Source: Phycisphaerales bacterium
Lineage (GTDB): Bacteria > Planctomycetota > Phycisphaerae > UBA1845
NCBI GenBank assembly: GCA_020639115.1
Contig: JACKHG010000024.1
Location: forward strand, 1-46,426
Direction: 5' to 3'
DNA length: 46,426 bases
The stretch's first letter is position 1. The number at the start of each line of letters is the position of its first letter. The position numbers were made by a program, and so were the translations under genes. The notes beneath the pieces are model-generated. The model had not been told where the DNA came from. It searched no databases and saw only the letters and a list, made by a program, of their open reading frames with translations. Positions 24,217 through 33,575 of the stretch are shown in pieces.

Positions 24217-25425
24217 ATGTCATCCGGACTCACCGGAACCCCGCCGCTCGTCCGTGCGGTCAACCGGCACCTCATCCTCGAACGCGTTCGCCGCTTCGGC
24301 TGCATCTCCCGCGCCGAACTGGCCAAGATCACGGCGATCCGTCCGCCCACCGTCAGCGCCATCGTCCGTCAGCTCATCGACGAGGGACTCATCGAGGAGG
24401 TCGGCGATGGACCGAGCCGCACCGGTACCGGCCGGCCGCCGCGGATGGTCATGCTCTCCCGGCGGCAACCCCGCGTGCTCGGCTTCGAGGTCAACGCCCG
24501 CACCATCCGCGCCGTGCTGAGTCATCTGGACGGCAGCGTGGCCCACGCCGCGCAGCAACCGTCAGAACCCGCGCCGGCGCCGCAGGTCGTCGAACGCCTC
24601 GCCGGCCTCGGCGGCGCGCTGCTGGCGGAGGCGGGCATGAACTGGTCCGACCTGGCAGGGGTCGGCGTCGCGCTGCAGGGGCTGGTGGATCCGGAGTGCG
24701 GCGTCGTGCGCTGGAGCCGCCCCTTCGACTGGCACATGGTGGATTTCCAAGCGCTGTGCACCGCCCGCTGGGACCGGCCGACGGACGTACTCAACAACGC
24801 CGTCGCCGGCAGTCTCGCGGAGCACACGCTCGGCGCCGGGCGCGACGTCGCGAGCCTCATCTACATCTTCGTGCGCTTCGATGTGATCGAGCAGCCCGGC
24901 AGCACGCTGGGGATGTCGGTGCGGCTCGCGAGCGGCATCATCATCCACGGCGAACCGTACCATGGGGCGTTCGGGGCCGCCGGGGAAATTACCTCGCTGG
25001 TGAATCACCCGCTGCTGCTGGCGCGCGGTGCGGGCCCGCGGACGGCGGAGGACACCGCGGTCTTCGAGGCGGCGTTGTCCGCCGGTGAGCCCGAGGCGGT
25101 GGCTGCCATGGACCGGGTGGGGCGGGATATCGGTGCGCACGTGATGACGGCAATCAACTTTCTCGACCCGGCGATGGTGATCGTGGACTCTGACCACGAC
25201 GCGCTGGGCGCCGCGGTGCTCCAGCGGCTGGGCCTGATGGTGGCCGGCGACGCGCTGCGGCAGGTGGTGGGTCCGACGCAGTTGGCGGCGGCGACGCTGG
25301 GAGAGTTCGGCATAGCCCAGGGGGCGGCGGTACCGGCGCTGGCGCGCATGTTCCGGCTGCCGCGGCTGGGCACGGGACGGGCACGAATCGATGATGATCG
25401 CATCCGGCAAGCTCAACTTCGCTGA
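24217..25425 (+). CDS. ROK-family transcriptional repressor, copy 2
   Basis: A 402-residue paralogue of the regulator at 12713. It has an N-terminal winged helix (RHLILERVRRFGCISRAEL, TAIRPPTVSAIVRQLIDEG) and a ROK fold with SGIIIHGEPYHGAFGAAGEI. The zinc-binding Cys motif is missing. The Asp used for catalysis in ROK kinases is also lost (VLNNAVAGSL where copy 1 has VNDSMAGGL), so no kinase activity is expected. The C-terminus carries an extension ending in a basic stretch. Its last 35 bases overlap the symporter gene that follows, so repressor and transporter are translated from one message. It probably senses an intermediate of the 25.4-34.4 kb pathway. Confidence 0.85.
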   Translation: MSSGLTGTPPLVRAVNRHLILERVRRFGCISRAELAKITAIRPPTVSAIVRQLIDEGLIEEVGDGPSRTGTGRPPRMVMLSRRQPRVLGFEVNARTIRAVLSHLDGSVAHAAQQPSEPAPAPQVVERLAGLGGALLAEAGMNWSDLAGVGVALQGLVDPECGVVRWSRPFDWHMVDFQALCTARWDRPTDVLNNAVAGSLAEHTLGAGRDVASLIYIFVRFDVIEQPGSTLGMSVRLASGIIIHGEPYHGAFGAAGEITSLVNHPLLLARGAGPRTAEDTAVFEAALSAGEPEAVAAMDRVGRDIGAHVMTAINFLDPAMVIVDSDHDALGAAVLQRLGLMVAGDALRQVVGPTQLAAATLGEFGIAQGAAVPALARMFRLPRLGTGRARIDDDRIRQAQLR

Positions 25426-27184
25426 CCACATCGTGGTCGTCGGCTACTTCGTGGTGATGCTGGGCATCGGCGCGTACTTCTACCGCTACATGCGGCGGAT
25501 GAAGGACTATTTCACGGGCAACAGTGCGATTCCGTGGTGGCTGAGCGGCGCTTCGTTCTACATGAGTTCGTTCAGCGTGTTCGGTTTCGTGGTGAACTCG
25601 GCGCTGGCCTACAAGTACGGGTGGGTCGGGATCACCATGTTCTGGGCGTACATTCCGGGCACGCTGCTGTGTGCGCTGGTCTTTTCCAAGCGCTGGCGGC
25701 GGGCGCGCATCGACAGCCCGGTGGAGTACATGGAGGCGCGCTACAACCCGGCGATGCGGCAGCTCTGCGCCTGGCACGGCATCCCCGTCAAGATTGTCGA
25801 CGATGCCCTGAAGCTCGTCGCCATCGGGGTTTTTCTCTCGGGCAGCCTCGGGCTCGATCTGAAGCAGAGCATGCTCTGGTCGGGCGTGATCATGCTGGCC
25901 TACACGTTCATGGGCGGGCTGTGGGCGGTCGTGGTGACCGACTTCGTGCAGTTCGTGGTGATGGGGGCGGCGGTGCTGATCTTGTTCGTGCTCGCAGGCG
26001 TCCGCGTCGGCGGCCTGCACGAGTTCGTCCAGCACGCCGCGCCGGGTTCGTTCGACCTGGTCAGCACCGAGTACGGGTGGACCTACATCGCCGCGATGGT
26101 TTTCCTCTATGCGATCGCGATGAGCAGTGTGCACTGGCAGCTCATCCAACGGTTCACCTGCGTGCCCAACGAGCGCGAGGGGCGCAAGCTCGGATGGCTC
26201 GTGGTGGTGCTGCAGCTCGTGACGCCGGTGATCATGTTTCTGCCGGGCATGGCGGCGCGGCAGTTCATCGGTCCCGACCTGGCCGAGCCGCGCGACGTCT
26301 ACCCGCTCTTGTGCACGACGCTGCTGCCCGCGGGCCTGCTGGGGCTGACGGTGGCGGCGATGTTTGCGGCGACGATGTCGATGCTCAGCGCGGACTACAA
26401 CGCCTGCGCGAACGTGGTCACGAACGACGTGTACCGGCGGCTGCTGCGTCCGCGCGCGTCGCAGCGCGAGCTGGTGCTGGTGGGGCGGCTGGTGACGCTG
26501 GTGATCGGCGTGCTTTCGCTGGCCATCGCGTTTTACGTGGTGAATCAGCCCGCAGGCAACGACAGCCTGTTCCGCAACATGGTGAAGCTCTTCAGCGTGG
26601 CAACGGCGCCGGTAGCGGTTCCGATGATCCTGGGACTGATGTCGAAACGGCTCACGGGCCTGAGCGCGGTGGTCGGATTGCTCGGCGGCCTGGCGGTCGG
26701 GCTCTACTTCTTCTTCACGCTCGCGGACGAAGTCGCGCTCTTCGACGTGATGGTCAAGAAGGAGAACCTCCTGCTGTTCGGCACGGCGCTGACGACGACG
26801 GTGCTGATGCTCGGCGTGAGCGGGTTGTTCCCGCAGAGCGCTGCGGAGCGGGCCCACGTCGAGCCGTTCCTGGAGCGGCTGGCCGCGCCGGTGGGGGCGC
26901 ACCGGCTGGACCGCGAGGAGAGCGACCCGGGCTCGGCGGCGGTGTCTCCGTTCGGCGTGGTGGGAATTTCAATCGGCCTGATCGGTTTGCTGATGGTGGG
27001 GGTGGCGCCGTTCGTGGAGGGCGCCCTGGCCACGGGACTCGATCTGGGCATGGGGTTGTTGATGATCGTGGCCGGAGGACTGGTGGCGTGGCGGCTCGGG
27101 CCGAGGCATCGGCGCGGCGCGGGCGCCGCAGCCCGGGCGGAGGCGGCGGACGGTACCGCGGCAGCCGCGCAGTCCGTTGAATGA
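25391..27184 (+). CDS. Sodium/solute symporter (SSS family), copy 2
   Basis: A 597-residue polytopic protein starting inside the end of the ROK gene. About 13 membrane segments are visible. The N-terminal SSS region (MKDYFTGNSAIPWWLSGAS, then FSVFGFVVNSALAYKYGW) and a conserved AAMFAATMSMLSADYNACAN block identify the family. A late extramembrane segment (about residues 475-520) precedes the last helices, and the tail is Ala/Gly-rich. Linked aminotransferase and amidohydrolase genes suggest that the cargo is an amino sugar, N-acyl sugar or related amino compound. This is inferred from context only. Confidence 0.85.
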   Translation: MMIASGKLNFADHIVVVGYFVVMLGIGAYFYRYMRRMKDYFTGNSAIPWWLSGASFYMSSFSVFGFVVNSALAYKYGWVGITMFWAYIPGTLLCALVFSKRWRRARIDSPVEYMEARYNPAMRQLCAWHGIPVKIVDDALKLVAIGVFLSGSLGLDLKQSMLWSGVIMLAYTFMGGLWAVVVTDFVQFVVMGAAVLILFVLAGVRVGGLHEFVQHAAPGSFDLVSTEYGWTYIAAMVFLYAIAMSSVHWQLIQRFTCVPNEREGRKLGWLVVVLQLVTPVIMFLPGMAARQFIGPDLAEPRDVYPLLCTTLLPAGLLGLTVAAMFAATMSMLSADYNACANVVTNDVYRRLLRPRASQRELVLVGRLVTLVIGVLSLAIAFYVVNQPAGNDSLFRNMVKLFSVATAPVAVPMILGLMSKRLTGLSAVVGLLGGLAVGLYFFFTLADEVALFDVMVKKENLLLFGTALTTTVLMLGVSGLFPQSAAERAHVEPFLERLAAPVGAHRLDREESDPGSAAVSPFGVVGISIGLIGLLMVGVAPFVEGALATGLDLGMGLLMIVAGGLVAWRLGPRHRRGAGAAARAEAADGTAAAAQSVE

Positions 27185-27190
27185 GTGAGC

Positions 27191-28585
27191 ATGACCATGA
27201 CGGGTCCGCAAGCATCTCTAAAAACTGAAGGCGTGGAAGTGATCGAAACACCCTACCGGCGCATTCACACGCCGATCCCGGTACCCGAGTCGCGCGAACT
27301 GCTCGAGCGGTTGCGGGCGCTCGAGCCGCGCAGCATGGGCGGTCAGCCGCCGGTCGTTTGGCAGGGCGGCGACGGCGTGACCGTGCACGATCCCTACGGC
27401 AACCGCTGGCTCGACTTCTCGTCGGGCGTGCTGGTGACGGCGAGCGGCCACGGGCATCCGGCGATCGTGAACGCGATCCGCGACATCGCCGGGCAGGGGC
27501 TTTACCACGCTTATGGATTTCCCACGGACATCCGCCGGGCGGTGCTCGAGGAGCTCACGGCGTGGCTGCCGGCGCCGCTGGGCCGCGTGTTCCTGCTCAC
27601 CACCGGGGCCGAGGCGGTCGAGTGTTGCCTGAAGCTGGCGCGCACGCTGGGCAACCGGCGGGGCGGGCCGGACAAGAACGTCATCGTCTCGTTTCACCAC
27701 GCGTTTCACGGGCGTACGATGGGCGCCCAACTCGCCGGGGGCATACCGGGTTTGAAGAGCTGGCTGGGCGGCACCGGGGCGGACGCGTTCGTGCAGGTGC
27801 CGTATCCCGACGGGTTCCGCGAGCCGGACACGGGCTTCGGCGTCTTCGAGCGGGCGCTCGAGGCGCAGGGCGTCGCCGGCGAACGCGTCTGCGGCGTGAT
27901 CAGCGAGACGTACCAGGGGTGCAACGCCGCGTTGATTCCGCCGGACTATGCCCGCGCCCTGCGCGCGTGGTGCGACCGGACGGGCGCGCTGCTCATCCTC
28001 GACGAGGTGCAGGCGGGTTTCGGCCGGACCGGCGCCCCGTTTGGCTTTTCTCATCTGGGGATCGTGCCCGATCTGGTGGCCTGCGGCAAGGGCATTTCCG
28101 GCGGGATGCCGATGTCGGCGGTGCTGGGTCGCGACGAGCCGATGGACCTCTACGGTCCGGGCGAGATGACCAGCACGCACTCCGCCAACCCGGTCTGCTG
28201 CGCGGCGGCGCTGGCGAACCTGCAGACGATTCGCCGCGAGGGGCTGATCGAGAACGCGGCGCGGCTCGCGCCCGTGCTGCGCGAAGGACTTGAACGGATC
28301 CAGCGGGCGGCGGACGGGCAAATCGGGCGCATCGATGCGATCGGTCTGGTGGGCGCGCTGCAATTCACGAAGCCGGGTACGACCGAACCGTGTCCCGCGC
28401 CGGCACGGGAACTCGTGCGGCGCTGCGTGGCGCAGGGCCTGCTGCTGTTTGCGCCGGTGGGTGTGGGCGGCGCGGCGATCAAGATCAATCCGCCGCTGTT
28501 GATTCCCGAGGACGCGCTGCGGGAGGGACTCGAGGTGATGGAGCGGGCAGCGCGCGATCTGCCGGCGACGGATGCGCAGTCATGA
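27191..28585 (+). CDS. Class III pyridoxal-phosphate aminotransferase
   Basis: A 464-residue fold-type I PLP enzyme. LILDEVQAGFGRTG contains the Asp that hydrogen-bonds the pyridine nitrogen. The ACGKGISGGMP motif holds the Schiff-base Lys (K300), and TSTHSANPVCC precedes the C-terminal domain. Family members transfer amino groups to and from omega-amino acids, amino sugars or semialdehydes. Here the enzyme is flanked by a symporter and an M20 amidohydrolase with an ATGA overlap, suggesting deamination of a deacylated product. GTG 27185 directly after the symporter stop is an alternative start; ATG 27191 is preferred although no clear ribosome site is present. Confidence 0.85.
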   Translation: MTMTGPQASLKTEGVEVIETPYRRIHTPIPVPESRELLERLRALEPRSMGGQPPVVWQGGDGVTVHDPYGNRWLDFSSGVLVTASGHGHPAIVNAIRDIAGQGLYHAYGFPTDIRRAVLEELTAWLPAPLGRVFLLTTGAEAVECCLKLARTLGNRRGGPDKNVIVSFHHAFHGRTMGAQLAGGIPGLKSWLGGTGADAFVQVPYPDGFREPDTGFGVFERALEAQGVAGERVCGVISETYQGCNAALIPPDYARALRAWCDRTGALLILDEVQAGFGRTGAPFGFSHLGIVPDLVACGKGISGGMPMSAVLGRDEPMDLYGPGEMTSTHSANPVCCAAALANLQTIRREGLIENAARLAPVLREGLERIQRAADGQIGRIDAIGLVGALQFTKPGTTEPCPAPARELVRRCVAQGLLLFAPVGVGGAAIKINPPLLIPEDALREGLEVMERAARDLPATDAQS

Positions 28586-30297
28586 GTGTGGTGAATCCCA
28601 AAAATCCGGCGGCGGCAGGAGAGGTCGCGTTCCCCCGCGCCGCCAGCGCGGAGTTCCGCGCGTACCTGAGCGATCTGATCTACGAGATGTGCGCGATCGA
28701 CACGACGCCGCACGCGGACGTCGCCCGCTCGGCGCAGGCGGAAGGCCAGGTCTTCGACATCATCGAGCGGGCGCTGCACGCGATCGGCCTCGCGGGCGCG
28801 ACGCACGAGCGCCGCCCGATCGATCCGCGCATCGCCGAGCATCGTTTCTTCACGCCGCTGTACTACACGCAGACCGCGGACGCGCCCGCCGGGCTGGACG
28901 CGGCGCGGGCATACGCGGGGCGCAGCAACCTGCTCGTGCATTGGGCCGGAAGTGGCGGGGGCTGCAACCAGGCGATCAACGTGCACATCGACGTCGTGCG
29001 GCCGTTCTTCGGCCCGCGACGCGACGGGGACATCATCCACAGCCGCGGCGCGTGCGACAACAAGGGCAACGTGGCGGCGCTGCTCGGCGCCCTGGCCCTG
29101 TTGCAGGAGCATGTGCAGGCGCGCGGGACGCGACTCAACGGCGATCTCACCTGCATGTTCGTCATCGACGAGGAAACGGGCGGCAACGGCTCGCTCGCGT
29201 GCGCGATCGATCGCCGGCTCAAGGCGCAGTACGACAGCCTGCTGGTGCTGGAGTGCACCAGCGGGCGACTGCATCCGGGCAATCGCGGTTGCGTGTGGTA
29301 TCGCGTCGAGGGCGCGGCGCCAGGCGTGAACTTGTTCGAGGCGACAGGCTTCATCATCGCGGAACTGGAGGACGAGGGCCGCGCGATCCGCGCGGAGTCG
29401 AACCACCCGCTGTATCCGCACCGGCCGGTGCAGACCTGCCACGGCATCATCGGCGCGTGCGGGGAGCACCCCTCGCGGATCAACGGCGACGTCAGCTTCC
29501 ACATCGACTTCGCGTCGAAGGATGCCGCCGGGCGGGTCGCCACGCTCATCGACGACGTGCTCGCCGACGGCCTGCGCACGTACACGGCGCTCTACGGCGA
29601 CAAGACCGAGCAACTGACGCCGCGGCAGACCGCCCGGCTCGAACGGCACTACGAAGTTCGCCGTGCAGGAGACGGGTTCATCGTGCGCGTGCTCGGTCTG
29701 ACCGGGCACATGAGCGCGATCCAGGACAACGACGGCGCCATCACCAAGCTCGCGGCGCTGGTGCGGGCGCTGGTTCGCAGCCGCCCGGCGCTCGAGCGCA
29801 TTGCGGGTGGTACGATGACGCTGTCGCTGGCCGACTGGCCCGACGTGTCCCGGTTGGTGCTGGAGGGGGGGCAGGGCTTCGTGCCGACGCATGCGCTCGA
29901 GGAGGTCGAGCAGCGCGTGCGCGCCGCGGTGGTCCGCGGCATGCGGCGTTACCGCGACATCGTCGGCATCGACGGCGACGCGACAAGTGGTTTGCGCGTC
30001 AGTTTCGACAAGCTGCACAACGCGGCGTTCGCCCGGCCGGTCGAATCGGCGGACGTGGTGAACGCGGTGAACGCGGCGCGGGAGGCCGGCCTGCCGGCGG
30101 AGCCGCTCGTCGGGTGGGATGCCTCGTGCGATTCCCGCATTTTCGCCTGCGAATACCCCGAGCTTCCCGTGATCACGACCGGGGCGGGGGCACTGCAGGA
30201 CGCCCATTCCGACCGGGAGCACATCGACGTGCGCGAGGTGGCGCGCGTCGCGGAATTCCTGGCGCGTTTCGTGCTGCGCCAGACCGGAACGGCCTGA
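28582..30297 (+). CDS. M20-family metallo-amidohydrolase/peptidase
   Basis: A 571-residue protein, longer than typical ArgE/DapE enzymes (about 375-400). The metal ligands of M20 enzymes are visible: NVHIDVV (H135, catalytic D137), ACDNKGN (bridging D159), DEETGG (catalytic base E197 and ligand E198), LVLECTSG, and a terminal HSDREHID His. It should be a dinuclear zinc hydrolase acting on an amide bond, such as N-acyl removal or dipeptide cleavage, probably cytoplasmic since no signal peptide is seen. Extra length lies mainly in the dimerisation lid and may accommodate a sugar-bearing substrate. It overlaps the aminotransferase stop by ATGA, so expression is coupled. Confidence 0.8.
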   Translation: MSVVNPKNPAAAGEVAFPRAASAEFRAYLSDLIYEMCAIDTTPHADVARSAQAEGQVFDIIERALHAIGLAGATHERRPIDPRIAEHRFFTPLYYTQTADAPAGLDAARAYAGRSNLLVHWAGSGGGCNQAINVHIDVVRPFFGPRRDGDIIHSRGACDNKGNVAALLGALALLQEHVQARGTRLNGDLTCMFVIDEETGGNGSLACAIDRRLKAQYDSLLVLECTSGRLHPGNRGCVWYRVEGAAPGVNLFEATGFIIAELEDEGRAIRAESNHPLYPHRPVQTCHGIIGACGEHPSRINGDVSFHIDFASKDAAGRVATLIDDVLADGLRTYTALYGDKTEQLTPRQTARLERHYEVRRAGDGFIVRVLGLTGHMSAIQDNDGAITKLAALVRALVRSRPALERIAGGTMTLSLADWPDVSRLVLEGGQGFVPTHALEEVEQRVRAAVVRGMRRYRDIVGIDGDATSGLRVSFDKLHNAAFARPVESADVVNAVNAAREAGLPAEPLVGWDASCDSRIFACEYPELPVITTGAGALQDAHSDREHIDVREVARVAEFLARFVLRQTGTA

Positions 30298-30325
30298 GCA
30301 GGTTTTGGCATCGAGGACGAGAATC

Positions 30326-31504
30326 ATGAAGCGACTGCGACTGGGGGTCATCGGCACCGGATCCGTGGTGCGCGAGATCTATCGCCACCTCTACTTTCAC
30401 AGCGAGTACGCCCAGTTGATTTCGATCGAGGGGGCGGCGGATCCCAACGCGCAGGCGCTGCACGCGTTCTGCGACCAGTATGCGATTCCGCGCAACCGGC
30501 GTTTCCGCAACTACACGGAGATGATCGACAGCCTGGACCTCGACGCGGTGCAGGTGAACACGCCGGACGCGCTGCACCGCGAGCCGACGCTGTTCGCGCT
30601 GGAGCGCGGCCTGGACGTGCTCGTGCCCAAGCCGCTGGCCGAGTCGGTGGCCGACGCGCACGAGATGGTCACCGCAGCCCGCCGGAACAACCGGCTGATC
30701 GTCGTGGATTTTCACAAGCGGGACGATCCGCGCATCCAGGAGGCGGCGGCGCGGTACCGGGCGGGCGCGTACGGCCAGTTTCAACTCGCGGTCTGGTACA
30801 TGCTCGACAAGCTGCTGGTGGCGGATCCGAACCACGAGCCGCGGTTCTTCGCGTCGGCGGACTTCGCGGAGAAGAACACGCCGATCTCGTTTCTGACCGT
30901 GCACATGGTGGACGCGTTCGTCCAGATCGTGCGGGAGAAGCCGGTGCGGGTCCGCGCCACGGCGTTCGCCCAGAAGCTGCCGGCGCTGGCCCCGACGGCG
31001 GTGCGCGGCTACGACCTGTGCGACACGGAGATCCAGTTCGAGAGCGGGGGCGTGGCCCACATCGTCACCGGTTGGCATTTGCCTAATACCGCCCACGCGC
31101 TCACGGTGCAGTCGTCGCGGATCATCTGCACGGACGGGCTGGTCGACCTCGCCCTCGACGCGGCGGGGTGCCGCGAGATCGTCGCGGAGGGGATCCGCGA
31201 GCGCAACCCGCTGTTCTGCAATTTCCACGCGGACGGGTTGGTGACCGGCTACGGCATGAGCCATCCCGGCCGCCTTTTGCAGACGATCCAGCGGCACCGC
31301 GACGGCGACCTGGAGGACGAGGAGTACGCGCGTATGATGGGCGCCCTGCAACTGGGCTACTGGGCGACGGTGGTGTGCGCCGCGGCGCACCAGAGCCTCG
31401 CCGAGGGGACGCGCAGCAAGCGCGGCGTGATCAGCGGAGCGGATGTGGATATTACCGAGCTACTCGAGGGATTGCTGGGCGAGGCCACGCACGCGTACCT
31501 GTGA
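30326..31504 (+). CDS. Gfo/Idh/MocA-family oxidoreductase
   Basis: A 392-residue NAD(P)-dependent dehydrogenase. The N-terminal Rossmann fold has GVIGTGSVVREIY. The EKP-like catalytic loop reads VPKPLAESV, with Pro where most members have Glu. The C-terminal alpha/beta domain provides the sugar site (VVDFHKRDDPR, FLTVHMVDAF). Members oxidise or reduce sugars, inositols, amino sugars or hydrolyse glycosides by a redox route. It follows the M20 gene by 28 bp on the same strand and precedes the GH20 gene. Start ATG 30326 was preferred over an upstream in-frame ATG because the GTGxG motif then sits at the usual distance. Confidence 0.8.
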   Translation: MKRLRLGVIGTGSVVREIYRHLYFHSEYAQLISIEGAADPNAQALHAFCDQYAIPRNRRFRNYTEMIDSLDLDAVQVNTPDALHREPTLFALERGLDVLVPKPLAESVADAHEMVTAARRNNRLIVVDFHKRDDPRIQEAAARYRAGAYGQFQLAVWYMLDKLLVADPNHEPRFFASADFAEKNTPISFLTVHMVDAFVQIVREKPVRVRATAFAQKLPALAPTAVRGYDLCDTEIQFESGGVAHIVTGWHLPNTAHALTVQSSRIICTDGLVDLALDAAGCREIVAEGIRERNPLFCNFHADGLVTGYGMSHPGRLLQTIQRHRDGDLEDEEYARMMGALQLGYWATVVCAAAHQSLAEGTRSKRGVISGADVDITELLEGLLGEATHAYL

Positions 31505-31536
31505 GCGCTGCGCCCCGCGGCACCGAGGATAGGATC

Positions 31537-33567
31537 ATGGCGCGAACACCCCTGTTGAAGTGCTGGATGGCTGGTGCGCTGGCGCTCGTGCTCGCGGTCG
31601 GTATCGGGAGGGCGGACGTGACGCCGATTCCGTTCGTCAAGCAGATGCAGACGCAGTCCGGACGCCTGCCGTTCGCCGCGGTAACCGTCGCGCCGGCCGG
31701 TGCGGACCTCGCCGCCGAGGTCGAGACGCTGCGCAGCCTGCTCGCGGAACGGGGCATCGCGGAGGAGGCCGGCGGCGCCGCCGTCCGCCTGGAACTCGCC
31801 GACGTAGAATTTCCCAAGAGCGACGCGCGGTACCGCGCCGAGATCGAAAAGCAGGGTTACCGGCTCACGGTCTCCGCCGCCGGCGTCACGGTGCAGGCGC
31901 GGACGCCGGTGGGCGTGTTCTACGGGCTGCAGACGCTGATCCAGCTCGTCGACGCGGACCAGACGCTGCCGTACGTCGAGGTGCTCGACTGGCCGGACCT
32001 GGCGATCCGGGCGATCATGGTGGACGCCGCCCGCGCCAACGAGAACTTCGCCTACTACGCGCGCGTGCTGCGCTTCTGCGCGCACTACAAGATCAATCGC
32101 CTGCACCTGCATCTCACCGACGACGAAAACGCGTCGCTGTACCTGGCGGGCTACCCCTCGATCATGCACCCGCACGCCTGGCACGCGGAGCAACTCGCCC
32201 CGCTCGTGAAGCTGGCGGCTGAACTGCACATCGAACTCGTCCCGGAGATTGAATCGCTGGGGCACGCGCGGCTCTTCACCCGCCATCCCGACGCGGCGGA
32301 GTTCCTGCACCAGACGACCGACGAAAAGCCCAAGAAAAGCTGGGCCGGTACGGCGCTGCGCGGCCTGACCAACGTGCTGTGCCCGGCGAGCGACCGCGCC
32401 CTGGCCTACCTCGACGCGATGTACGCGCAAGTCGCGAGGATCTTCCCCGCGAAGGAAATCCACATCGGCTGCGACGAAGTGGACATGACCGAATGCGCCC
32501 GCTGCCGCGCCAAGTTTGGCGACATCTCGCACGGCGAGTGGTTTCTGCGGCACTTTCTGCGCTGCCGGGCGCTCGCGCAGAAGTACGGGCGCACGGTGGG
32601 CCTATGGGGCGACGTGCTGCTGCATCACCGCGAGATCGTCGACGAGATCCCCCGGGACGGCACGGTTATCTACGACTGGCAGTATCAACCGAAGATGCCC
32701 GAGGACTCCCTCGTGTTTTTCACCACGAAGGGCTTCGACGTGATCGGTTGCCCGGCGCTGGTGTGCCACCCGCACATGATCATGCCGAGCAACTTCAATT
32801 ACGGGAACATCCAGCGCTTCGCCGAGCTGGCCCGCGCCCACGATCTCCACGGGCTGGACACGACCGTCTGGACGCCGGTCCGCTACCTGAGCGACGTGCT
32901 CTGGCCCGGGCTGGCGTTTGCAGCCGTGCAGTCCTGGGGTGGTTCCTCGTGGCGCGACGACGCGTTCTACGACGCGTTTACGCGCGACTTCTTCGGCTCG
33001 CCCGACGGGGCGACGTTCGGCGCCGCGTGGACCGAACTCGCCTCGATCCGCTGGTGGCTCGACGATTTCAAGCTGTCGTGCTGGGCCGACGACGAGGCGC
33101 TCGCAGCCGCCGCCGCTGCAGCCGTGGCGCCGAAGGCCACGCCGGGGCCTGATGCGGGTGAGACGCCCAAGGGCGGACTCGGGGCCAAGGCGGCCCGCTA
33201 CCGCAAACAGGTGGCGGAAGCGCTCGCGAAGCTCGAGTCGATGGATGCGTCGGTGCAGCGCAACCGCGTGGCGTGGGACGCCATCCTGCACTCCGCGCGG
33301 ATCCTCGACTACGTGCTGGCCCACCTGCTGGCGAGCCCGCAGGTGCAGGCGGACAAGACCAGCCACAACGCCATGCTCGTCGAACTCGATCGGCGCTGCG
33401 CGGAAATGTGCTCCTGGATCGAAGCGGACTGGGACCGCAACCGGTTTGCGGACGACGCCTACAAGCAGGATCTCAACCATACGGGTCAGCACCTGCTGGA
33501 CTGGTTCAAGCGCATGCACGCTTACCACCAGGAACTGCTGAGCCGCAGCCAGGACGAAAGTCCCTAG
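31537..33567 (+). CDS. Exported GH20 beta-N-acetylhexosaminidase
   Basis: A 676-residue protein with a signal peptide (MARTPLLKCWMAGALALVLAVGIGRA). The GH20 N-terminal beta/alpha domain (about 30-155) is followed by a TIM barrel. The paired catalytic residues are visible in IHIGCDEVD (D313 stabilises the N-acetyl oxazolinium, E314 is acid/base). Substrate strands are INRLHLHLTDDE and LVPEIESLGH. An Ala/Pro/Gly-rich linker at about 525-550 leads to a helical C-terminal domain. GH20 enzymes release terminal beta-linked GlcNAc, GalNAc or sulfated forms. This makes an N-acetylated amino sugar in the target glycan plausible and supplies a logical source for the linked amidohydrolase and aminotransferase. 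Confidence 0.85.
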   Translation: MARTPLLKCWMAGALALVLAVGIGRADVTPIPFVKQMQTQSGRLPFAAVTVAPAGADLAAEVETLRSLLAERGIAEEAGGAAVRLELADVEFPKSDARYRAEIEKQGYRLTVSAAGVTVQARTPVGVFYGLQTLIQLVDADQTLPYVEVLDWPDLAIRAIMVDAARANENFAYYARVLRFCAHYKINRLHLHLTDDENASLYLAGYPSIMHPHAWHAEQLAPLVKLAAELHIELVPEIESLGHARLFTRHPDAAEFLHQTTDEKPKKSWAGTALRGLTNVLCPASDRALAYLDAMYAQVARIFPAKEIHIGCDEVDMTECARCRAKFGDISHGEWFLRHFLRCRALAQKYGRTVGLWGDVLLHHREIVDEIPRDGTVIYDWQYQPKMPEDSLVFFTTKGFDVIGCPALVCHPHMIMPSNFNYGNIQRFAELARAHDLHGLDTTVWTPVRYLSDVLWPGLAFAAVQSWGGSSWRDDAFYDAFTRDFFGSPDGATFGAAWTELASIRWWLDDFKLSCWADDEALAAAAAAAVAPKATPGPDAGETPKGGLGAKAARYRKQVAEALAKLESMDASVQRNRVAWDAILHSARILDYVLAHLLASPQVQADKTSHNAMLVELDRRCAEMCSWIEADWDRNRFADDAYKQDLNHTGQHLLDWFKRMHAYHQELLSRSQDESP

Positions 33568-33575
33568 GAGTGCGC

